NCBI GenBank assembly: GCA_004802705.1
Contig: SGPL01000447.1
Span: 1 to 27,371 of the forward strand
DNA length: 27,371 nt
Source of the DNA: Bondarzewia mesenterica
Taxonomy: Eukaryota > Basidiomycota > Agaricomycetes > Russulales > Bondarzewiaceae
Direction: 5' to 3'
Shown here in pieces: positions 19,854-27,371 of the stretch. The position numbers and the translations under genes are program-made. Position 1 is the stretch's first letter; the number at the start of each line of letters is the position of its first letter. The notes under the pieces are model-generated. The model searched no databases and was not told the origin of the DNA. It was given only the letters and a program-made list of their open reading frames with translations.

Positions 19854-20489
19854 ATGTCGCCCTTCAAACCGCCTCTTACTAGTGTATGTACGTCCATCGT
19901 CTTTCGCGACTGTGCTCAATATCCCCCGAACAGTCTTCTACGCCTTGATCCTGCTTCAATGCCCACGCTACTCCCAAACCAAGGGAGGTACGAGGGGTAT
20001 CCTCCTCCAGACCTTGCTTGGATATACCCAGATCCCACCCAAGATGAAGACTTGACTCTGATGGTCCAACCCGTACAGAATACCCCGAACCTCAGCGTCA
20101 AATACACGTCTAAGGACAACCACTGGGCCCTTGTGTGGGATGTATCCGGACCTACGGACGTTCACCAATCATTTAAAATCATCCGCCGACTTCATATCCA
20201 ACAGGACGTCGGTCGTGATCACCTCACGTTCTGGGGCCCGTTGACGGTGACTGAGGACTTGAAGGCAGCAGCTCCGCGCTTCACTGTTGCGACCGTCAGC
20301 TCGAGGCAACGCAAGGACTTGGAGGATATAGCGTCGCGCACGCCTGTCATGGAGCCCGATGGACATTGGAACTGCCAGGATTGGATTCGCGCTGTGTTTG
20401 ACACAGCCGTCGCGGAAGACGTGCTCGCGCGAGCAGATTGTGACCATGCGTTGCGGGGCGCGGAAGGGATTCAGCCGGTACTGACGTGA
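19854..20489 (+). CDS. Protein with H...NCQ signature; possible permuted papain-like (NlpC/LRAT/PPPDE-type) fold
   Basis: One exon of 211 codons, unbroken. A strand with His (DNHWALVWDVSG, H90) is followed about 70 residues later by HWNCQDWIRAVFDTAV with C164 at a helix start. His before Cys, with Asn-Cys-Gln at the head of a helix, is the arrangement of circularly permuted papain-like enzymes such as LRAT and PPPDE proteins (NCEHF, NCN). Peptidase or acyltransferase activity is therefore possible but is inference from two motifs. The N-terminus is tentative: a 50-bp GTATGT...CAG intron could be cut from 19884 but would break the frame, so the simple ORF is kept. There is no signal peptide or membrane segment. 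Similar proteins seem common in mushrooms, but I cannot name the family. Confidence 0.6.
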   Translation: MSPFKPPLTSVCTSIVFRDCAQYPPNSLLRLDPASMPTLLPNQGRYEGYPPPDLAWIYPDPTQDEDLTLMVQPVQNTPNLSVKYTSKDNHWALVWDVSGPTDVHQSFKIIRRLHIQQDVGRDHLTFWGPLTVTEDLKAAAPRFTVATVSSRQRKDLEDIASRTPVMEPDGHWNCQDWIRAVFDTAVAEDVLARADCDHALRGAEGIQPVLT

Positions 20490-21022
20490 GAATGGCCAGC
20501 GACTGCATTTTCCAGTCTTTTCCGAAAGCGTGCCAATAGTTGTCGGTACCGGTAGGGCTGTTGTTTTGAACGTACTTATTAAATCCACGGTGTTCTTCAA
20601 TTGGCTCAGGCACACGAGAATTCGGGCAGTTTCCGGTTTTATATGCGAGACCCTGTGCCACTGCGAGCGCCCAGGAGACACTGAAGATCAGAACCTCTCA
20701 CAATGGCCCGCTTTCTGATGGAAAGATGGGCGGAACATCGGAAGTAACTGCCTATCACCAGGTTTGGCATCTCAGCTGCGCACCCGTGTAGGTCTATATA
20801 CTTGTTTCCAATCGTTCTTACTTTCCCTGACAACATCGGTCAGACAACCAGTTGCTTTCAGTGCGTCGCGACATTCCTATCCTTGTGCTGTATCACTCAC
20901 CCCGTAGGCGCTAGGAACTTGAAGAATCGTGTTCGCTAGCTCGAAATTCGTATGTCTTGTCGTCCCATCACAGTCCAAACGTTGAAGTTCCTCGATTCCA
21001 TCCAGATTATCATTTGTTTGCA
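20490..21022. other. Intergenic upstream of X2
   Basis: No gene recognised on either strand; only overlapping short frames. Probably holds the 3' UTR of the 19854 gene and the X2 promoter. Confidence 0.4.
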
Positions 21023-22551
21023 ATGTCAGACCCCCCAGCTCGCGTCTTTCCTCCCTTCACGATGTCCCTCGCGGGGTTCCGTGATTCGACATATACGTAT
21101 GACCAGTTGTGCGAGGACGCCGAAGAGAACACTTTCTTGTTCCGGCTCCAAGATCCCTCGCCGAAAGTCTCGTTTGCCCATGGCGCCTTCGTTGCCAATC
21201 GTTACAAAGACGAAACGACGTATCCTCAGGAAACATTACTTCATCACCGAGCAAGTATTTGTACCAAAGGTTTCGATCCCGACGACGTTCTTTCACATCT
21301 CGTGGCAGATTGGTACAGTGAGGATCCAGCATCTGAATCCTTTAAATCCCCGTTCATTTCAGCATCCCTCAATCTCGCGTACGTGATTTGGGAGGCGTTC
21401 CGGCGCTTTGACTGTTCACGCGCTGAACCCAACATACAGCCTACTCGTGCCAACTCAGTAATCGCAGTAATCGACCACCAACGGGGCGTAGCCAAGTTAG
21501 GCATCGAACTACTTGACGGGCCTGCCAAAAAAAAAGCACCCTAAAGCTTTCAATTTCACAAACCTCTTTCAAGAAGTACTGGTGCCCGTGACGATCAAAC
21601 CCGAGGCCGTCATCGCGACTCTGACTCTGGAGGACATCGAGCCCTTCCTCCCGTCGTGGCTTCAAGTCCGATCAGAACTGGCAAAATCGAGTTTCCGCCC
21701 TTACTGCAAAGACGCCGTTGCCAATGCACCGATGGCCAAGGATGATCACATGAAGAGACTCGCGATCGACTGTGCGATGGTCATTCTATGCCCCTCACAA
21801 ATCTTCGCATATTCCATCAACAATCTGGAAGCCCTGTCTACCAGGGTCACGAACTTGGCGATCGATATCTGGAGGTGGCCCAGCCTCGGGACAGACAAAG
21901 AACCGAAACAGGTCGACACCAAATTGTGGGGTGAGCGACGCGAGGAAGTGCGTACGGACGTCACCTTGTTGGTGTCCACATTCGCGCAGGAGATCGACGC
22001 GTTGCGCCTGGCAGACGAGCTGAAGGTGAACAACTTGACGAACGATTGCATCCACGCAACTCGGGACAGTTCTGGACGTCCTGAACATTGGTAAGCCGCC
22101 TTACGATCTCTCTCTTTGTGTTTTTCTTTTTGCAAGTGGCTGACCACGAAAACGTCTCTCCACCCGTGATTGCGCGTGCGACGGTACTAAAAGCGACATC
22201 TGCAAGCTGAGGAGTGACCTTCTAGTTGAGTTGACAAAGTTTCTGCCAGCTTATTGGAATGCCAAGTACGTGGGGGCTACATACATAGCCCGATCATCAC
22301 CTCAAAATCTTCTCCGTGCTCATGACGAGATTGAACCTGTGACACACAGGTCTGCCGACCAAACTGATGTTGTGGACGACAAGAACAACGGCAACGACGG
22401 TACATTGCCGGGTGAGGCAGACGGCGGAGCGAACAATGGATCCGGTAAGCGCGCCCTTTGCATAGGTTGAAGAATGGGTTTCTTACCGATTTCAGACTCG
22501 GACTTGGGAGAAGAGATATCTCGAAAGTTGAGCCAGCTACAAGTAGTTTAG
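21023..22551 (+). CDS. X2: ADP-ribosyltransferase-like (DUF7587-like) protein
   Basis: ATG 21023 opens MSDPPARVFPPF. Key blocks are NTFLFRLQDP (R41), KSPFISASLNLAYVIWEA (S113-x-S115), GVAKLGIEL, LFQEVLVPVTI (E174 in corrected numbering) and IDCAMVILCPS, each matched in X1. The order Arg, S-x-S, Glu recalls ADP-ribosyltransferase folds; only a single Glu is present, preceded by Gln, so any acceptor preference is unknown. One +1 shift occurs at a run of nine A (21527-21535); with eight A the frame continues. The first long exon ends at 22091 with GTAAGC. I join it to 22198 (after ...CTAAAAG), then 22198-22265 to 22352 (GTACGT...ACACAG), and 22445 to 22496, ending at the TAG 22549-22551. The C-terminus is acidic and Gly/Asn-rich (DDKNNGNDG) and ends LSQLQVV. 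Total is about 440 residues. Cellular role unknown. Confidence 0.65.
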
Positions 22552-22958
22552 GGCGATCTTGTGCAACTCGTCCTGCTACGTGTGCCCAGGACCCAGGTGG
22601 CCTTCATGCGTACGCGTGTTTCTTGTGATCAGGCATCACAGGGGTGTATTTTTATTTTCTGTTCTTTTTTTTTGGGTATGGATAGGAAACCTATTCGGAG
22701 CTCTTGATTTCGACAGTGTAGGTTGTAACACATGACTCGAATAGTACGCCCACATGCGTTAGCACAAGCACTGGAAAGATCGAATTTCATGTTATATCAC
22801 AGCAATATGTAAAATGAATACAAATACACCCGAACCAGTTCTCCCAAGTTCTCCGAATTCCTCACTGCACGGGCTGTACACATCTCTAGCCAATAGGACC
22901 ACATGCACATGGAGAGTACGCCGAGAACGAAACGCCCATGCGCATCCATCGCACCATC
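22552..22958. other. Intergenic between convergent X2 and REEP-type gene
   Basis: Contains T-rich tracts (22663-22673) and A/T-rich sequence typical of fungal 3' regions. No gene is supported. Confidence 0.45.
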
Positions 22959-24108
22959 CTACTCCGTCTTGACCCTCTCATATCCCTGACTCGCCGCCCC
23001 ACCCCATCCAAACCAACTGCTCCTCTTCTGCGCAACCGGCGGCGCAGGCTCACCCACCCCACCAGCATCTTCCACATCACTCGGCACCTCAACCTCCTCA
23101 AATCTCCCCCTCTCCTCTCCTTTAGACGACGCAGACGCGGACCCCTCCACGCTCTCCCCGCCCACATCATATCCCTCCACCGACAACGCCGCAAGCTCCG
23201 CCTCCAACCTCCTCTTCCTCTCCAACACCGCCTGCTTCTGTCGATTCAAATTCGCAGGAGACCGTCGACCCACAGTATCCCCCTCTCCCTCTCCAAGCGC
23301 GCGCTCCGTCTCGCTCGCAGAAGCCACGGCACCCTGCCTCAACAACGCCGCACCCGAAGCCACGATCGCAGGTCCGTACGTCCTCCACAAACTTCCCAGC
23401 ATCTGCGTCGGTCCCGACACCGGATCCCCCAACGTCGGCGCAGCCGCAGCCGATGACGACTCTGCCACGCCCGTCCCCGTCCCAGGTTGTCCCATGCTCC
23501 GCGAAATCTGTTCCCACAAAGCGCGCGCGCGCGCGGAGACGAACGCGTAGATCTTTGTTTTGAGCGAGGCGAGGGCCGCGTCGATTTGAGATTCGTAAGT
23601 CGATAGGAACGGGCGGAGGTGGGTTTGATAAAGGTACGAAGACCCTCGGGTTTGTGGGAGTGCGAGGTAGAGGAGGAAGAGGGTTTTGATGGGGTAATAC
23701 AAGGGTATCCTGCGAATTTTTTATATAAAAAAAAATTAAAAAAAAGGATGGAGGAAACTGAGTCTTGGAGGGGAAGAGGGAGGCGTACCACGAGACGATC
23801 CATTCTGCTACGTACTCAACGCCGACGATGCATCCGAGGACGGACCAGTACATCAACCATCGTTCGAGATCTTCTTCCGATGCCGGTCGTTGCGAGAGCG
23901 TCTTGAACGACGCGTATCCTGGATAGAGAAATGCCGCGACCGAACTGCAATTCATGCACCACGATGCATCAGCTTTGATCCATGTCCCAATCCCATGTCC
24001 CTATCTCTGTCCATGACCCCGAGAGAGAGAAAAAAACACGGAAAAAAAGAAATCCCAGAGCAAAAAGACGCACCTGACGATCCGGGAAGTGAAATACAAC
24101 AAAAACAT
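22959..24108 (-). CDS. TB2/DP1/HVA22 family ER-shaping protein (REEP1-4 type)
   Basis: Three exons: 24108-24074, 23944-23789, 23709-22959; 313 residues, no frame breaks. The domain starts almost at residue 1 (MFLLYFTSRIV, then VAAFLYPGYASFKTL) and continues LERWLMYWSVLGCIVGVEYV, WIPLYYPIKTLFLLYLALP and GSSYLYQTHLRPFLSTYE. These hydrophobic hairpins and the following amphipathic helix bend ER membrane. The very short N-terminus and long tail match the REEP1-4 branch rather than Yop1/REEP5-6, which carry an extra N-terminal segment. The cytosolic tail (~residues 125-313) is low-complexity, with a Lys/Arg/Glu coiled coil (QAVLERKRRLEAELAAL) and an acidic stretch (EEVEVPSDVEDAGG). A GC dinucleotide run at 23520-23536 encodes alternating Ala-Arg. 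In fission yeast the REEP1-4 relative is linked to ER turnover; the same role here is inference. Confidence 0.92.
23520..23536. repeat. GC dinucleotide run inside the REEP-type coding region
   Basis: Eight alternating GC units encode Ala-Arg alternation. It can form Z-DNA and may vary in length, but the frame is intact here. Confidence 0.8.
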
Positions 24109-24756
24109 CGCGGGCGCGGTTCGGGTGGGATCGTCTGATCGTTCGAACCAAACTTTATCTAGCTAGCTACACGGTGTGGAAATGCAGGCAAGAGGGGTTG
24201 AACGTGGAGAGAGGGGAAGGGGGGCTGGAAACGAGGATGAGGGCAAGCAAGGCAAGGGAAGTAATCAGTACTTCAGTGGAAGCAATCAGTGATAGAAGAA
24301 CAGACAAATCTTGGAAGGCGCGTGTTCGAGTTATATATGAATCAGTGTGCGCGTGCTTGCGGTCCCACCAGCGTGCAGCAAGGGAAGGGTTATGTATGTA
24401 ACGACTTGTAACGAGCAGTCGTAAGCGGGCGGGCACCCCACCTCCTCCTGTCAGACTGCCTTTTCTGGAACTCAGACACGTTCGCACTGCGCACTTTGCA
24501 CTCGAGCTGCGGAAGCGCATGGATACTTGTTACAAAATATCGCACTCGGACACGTGTACAACACTGGACTTGAGCCTACTTGAGCGCTTGAGCTCGCTTA
24601 TACCACCGAAAACAAAATATTTTTATACATTCAATCTCTGAACTAGAGTCCCATCAGGAATTCACCGGCGTCTGAGGCGCGTCTGAAGACCGTCGCCTGG
24701 CGGCTGCGTATGTTAGTCTCCCCGAGGCAGAAGTAGCCACTCGTCAAACCTTCGTG
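24109..24756. other. Upstream region of REEP-type gene and left border of copy 3
   Basis: No gene supported. It contains three closely spaced CTTGAGC motifs (24570-24596), similar to the GCTTGAAC motifs at 7379-7431. The boundary with the F-box/WD40 copy lies near 24757, where identity with the left arm begins; no target duplication or terminal repeat was found there. Confidence 0.4.
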
Positions 24757-25788
24757 ATACTCGGCTGTAAGCTCTTCTTCATGGCTTCGGTCTATCTAAC
24801 AAGTCTAATTTCCTTTTAAGCCGATATTCGCCTTCAAATACTCCTGTTGGACAAGTATGCGAAGTCAACGCTCGATATTATTGGTAACTTGGCTCCCGAC
24901 CTTACATTGAAGCATCTGACTCTGCCGGAAATCCTGGGAATCGAAACTGTGAGTATGGTAGCCTTTGCTCCTCTTTCTCGCGTATTCTATATTCAGTGGC
25001 ANGGTACTTGATTGTAGGTCTCAAAGAAATGGCAGGAGGTGGTTCACCTGCCAGCGCTTTGGAGATATTACTGTTTGAAAATCACGACGACAGACCCACT
25101 GTNGAAGCCTCCGCNCGCCCCCGTAGGATGGTGCATAACATTAATATCGATCCATTCTCTCTGAAAAGTTCAGCTGATATCTCAATATAACCACCAGGGA
25201 ACCTCTGTACNGGTCATTGCACCATCGCGCTTCGAACTTCAAGCATGTTCCCCAGAGCATCAGGTTCCTTAATATGCACGCAAACTTTTGCACAGCCCTT
25301 CTTCTGCGTGGTACATGTGCATCGCACGCCTTTCGAACTCTGTGCCAATGTTCGAATGTCAGGCAAATGTCTCATAAGTGGATCTTAGACAAAACTATCT
25401 CGAAACCGGCGAACTCAAGAAGTGTTTGCAGCTCAAGAAGCCGGTGAGTTGCGTCGATTTTCTAGCGGATAAAGGTATGCTTTGAGTCTATAAGACCAAT
25501 CAACTTGATGACATTTCGTTTATTTAGACGTCTTTGTCGTCAGATTTCACGACATCGCTCGTAATGACTTGCACACTAACAAGCTTCNATATAAGTNGTG
25601 TCGACCTCTTCTCGTCTGTTACTTTCAACTCGCTGCAGCAATTGGCTGGGCATCTCAATCGTAAAAATCTGGTCTCTACTGGCGCTGATAAGGCTCTGGT
25701 ATGTCGGGATTGGCGAGCGGGGACGAAGATTGTGCGTTTTGGTCAACAGACCACAGTCAATATCGGCGTTCAGCTCATAAGCAGTGGA
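24757..25788 (+). repeat. Inverted repeat C, right arm
   Basis: Closely matches the reverse complement of positions 1-1027, which is cut by the window edge, so the true repeat is longer. Shared exon and intron sequence includes the same lesions in one WD40 blade. Confidence 0.9.
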
Positions 25789-26811
25789 ACACTGGAGGAT
25801 GGCAGGTGTGTGGTCAGCGTGACGATCAATGAAATAATGCGAGTCTTTTCGACCACTGAGAGTTTCGTATGGTTCNATATCACAAAGGTGGCCTAATTTG
25901 CATCAGAGCGACGGGAAGTGATTTCGCAATTTATGTTGTCGGAATTGGGGGGAAATGATCCCGTCTTGAATTTTANGCTGCACAATGTCGGGATGGCGCC
26001 CAACAACATGTTCCAGTGAGTGATCACCNGATCGGTACGTCACATAGCTCACAGTGTTCGCCGATGGTTTGCCGCTCAAGGCACTCAANTCACAGTTCGT
26101 TCTCGTCTTCTGCAATTGAGAAGGTAATCATTGACTGATCCTCCTTTCCAGTGCGCGACAACTAAGCCAATCATATTGCATCTTCAATGGACCGAGGCGG
26201 AAGAGCAACCAAATGCCATGATATCGCTTTAGTCCCAAGAATCCACCACGCCATCTTCTGTAGGGCTTAACACCACCCTATCCCGTATCCGAACAGGTCT
26301 CTCGCTCTCCAAGTCCACGTCTTCGTTATCCACACCCTCGCGTTGAAACCCGCTCAAGTCTCTACATCTTCGACCGGGAAAGCTCGCCCCAGCTCTTGGA
26401 CGCCCGGGATGCCCACGAGTTCATTCAATAGCTCCACGACCCGCTGTCTTTATTCTCGATCCGATTGGGTAGGGCCACGATTCTGACGGCCCCCCCCTCC
26501 AAACCGGTGGCAGTCGTCGAGACACCTGATGTAGCGGTGGGTGTTGTCGATTCCAGGAAGAGACGAGTTGTCACTGCGACACGATTCAGTTCAACGGCTG
26601 GTGCGATCGGAGGGTGAGTTTGTTAATTGTTAAATGCATTGTGATGTTGTCGACTTCTCATTTATTCTCACCTGTGATATTGATTCTGCTCCCTTGAATT
26701 TTTATGTCTACGCATCGGGTCAAGCAGGTCAAACCGCTCTCTGAAGATGGGGACAATGAGAGCCACAGCGGCAGTATACCCACGTCGATGAATCCATCGT
26801 GGATCTTGTGA
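24757..26811 (+). pseudogene. F-box/WD40 repeat protein, copy 3, 5'-truncated and decayed
   Basis: Plus-strand copy lacking the promoter and N-terminal part present in copy 1. In order: [10 protein letters not shown]-box half LTLPEILGI, intron, [16 protein letters not shown], then WD40 pieces [141 protein letters not shown] and a C-terminus THRVKQVKPLSEDGD ending at TGA 26809-26811. Standard introns are still visible (for example GTATGC...TTTAG near 25470-25527). In-frame stops and base losses, including a deleted WDI segment near 25385-25400, show decay. Ten ambiguous bases (N) lie between 25002 and 26090 and nowhere else in the window. Confidence 0.78.
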
Positions 26812-27362
26812 ACCGTGCAGCGCTACGCGAGCCATACACTGTGATTAGTTGGACTGGATTTAATGGTGTCTTTGAAATCTCACGATCATGATGGACCATG
26901 GATAGCGCGTGTATATGCATTGCATGTCTGAGAGACCCAATATAAATATATTATAGTAGGCGGAATCGATCTCAGTTGTTATCTCGCGATGAACTCAACG
27001 ATACATGCATTCTAATTATAGAAGTGGTCAAGACTATCATGAAGAGATATCAAAGTGCATGATCGTGCACCGGCAGGTGAACCGAAACTTGACGGATTCA
27101 AAATCGTAAAAGACGTTTTATCGGCCTTTAGCCATGGTGTCGCGGAACTAAAATTCAGGCGCCTGCTCAAACATTCAAAGACAGCAAATGCGATCCATCT
27201 CAACTTTCGCAATACCACAGCGAATAAGCACTTACGATTTCGGACATCCGACAAAGATCTTTGAGTAGAACCAAATTTGCTGCAGCTGTCGAAGACGTTT
27301 TGGTGCGCACCTAATCAACGCGTCGCTCGCACTTACTCATCATGATCGTCTTAGCCACTGTA
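26797..27362. repeat. Inverted repeat B, right arm (3' flank of F-box/WD40 copy 3)
   Basis: Imperfect reverse complement of 3755-4330. It begins at the F-box/WD40 stop codon and ends at TTAGCCACTG near the window end. In the left arm the equivalent end is directly in front of an F-box gene; what follows here lies outside the window. Confidence 0.85.
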
Positions 27363-27371
27363 GTGTATTGG

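Noticed and set aside
22938..23456. 172-codon plus-strand Arg/Ser-rich ORF
   Set aside because: Antisense shadow of the low-complexity tail of the REEP-type protein.
23167..23955. 262-codon minus-strand ORF over the REEP-type gene
   Set aside because: Its start is exon 2 of the REEP-type gene read into intron 2 and then out of frame; the rest is a GC-rich shadow.
1..27371. Terminal inverted repeats of one large transposon bounded by the window ends
   Set aside because: The repeats are copies of one F-box/WD40 gene and its flanks at unequal spacing, with no transposase, target duplication or common terminus found.
1..27371. tRNA, rRNA, CRISPR arrays, retrotransposon polymerase genes
   Set aside because: Scanned by eye on both strands; no cloverleaf, regularly spaced repeat array, reverse transcriptase or integrase motif was seen. 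A covariance-model scan would be needed to exclude small RNAs.

Overview
This is a stretch of basidiomycete (Agaricomycete-type) nuclear genome. Genes are split by many short GT-AG introns (mostly 50-130 bp), they lie on both strands, and the recognisable families (LRR-type F-box, F-box/WD40, BAH-PHD, DUF7587-like, APH-like kinase) are ones that expand in mushroom-forming fungi. All gene models were read by eye and no database was searched.

Left end (1-4957): the minus-strand 5' part of a decayed F-box/WD40 gene (copy 1), an LRR-type F-box gene (2215-3733, minus), and a deletion remnant of the same F-box/WD40 unit (copy 2, 3755-4957). Right end (24757-27362): a longer plus-strand copy 3 with its 3' flank. 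These copies make a direct repeat (1513-1925 / 4545-4955) and two inverted repeats (1-1027 / 24757-25788; 3755-4330 / 26797-27362).

Middle: a small tail-anchored protein of unknown function (6316-7272, minus); BAH-PHD protein 1 (7585-9117, plus); gene X1 of an ADP-ribosyltransferase-like family (9778-11323, plus); mitochondrial NADP-dependent isocitrate dehydrogenase (12687-14848, plus); BAH-PHD protein 2 (15503-17088, minus); an uncertain ORF (17290-17949, plus); a dead APH-type kinase (18090-19044, minus) interrupted by a 49-bp insertion; a single-exon protein with an H...NCQ signature (19854-20489, plus); gene X2, paralogue of X1 (21023-22551, plus); and a TB2/DP1/HVA22 (REEP-type) ER membrane protein (22959-24108, minus).

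Two housekeeping genes (isocitrate dehydrogenase and the REEP-type protein) are therefore embedded among lineage-specific paralogues duplicated within a few kilobases. The most striking points are a PHD finger whose last zinc-ligand pair is pushed about 155 residues downstream in both BAH-PHD paralogues, an ART-like gene pair, a 49-bp element with perfect or near-perfect 9-bp target duplications at two sites, and nine apparent frameshifts in five genes that are all single-base insertions. The last point suggests base-call errors rather than true pseudogenes for several genes, including isocitrate dehydrogenase.
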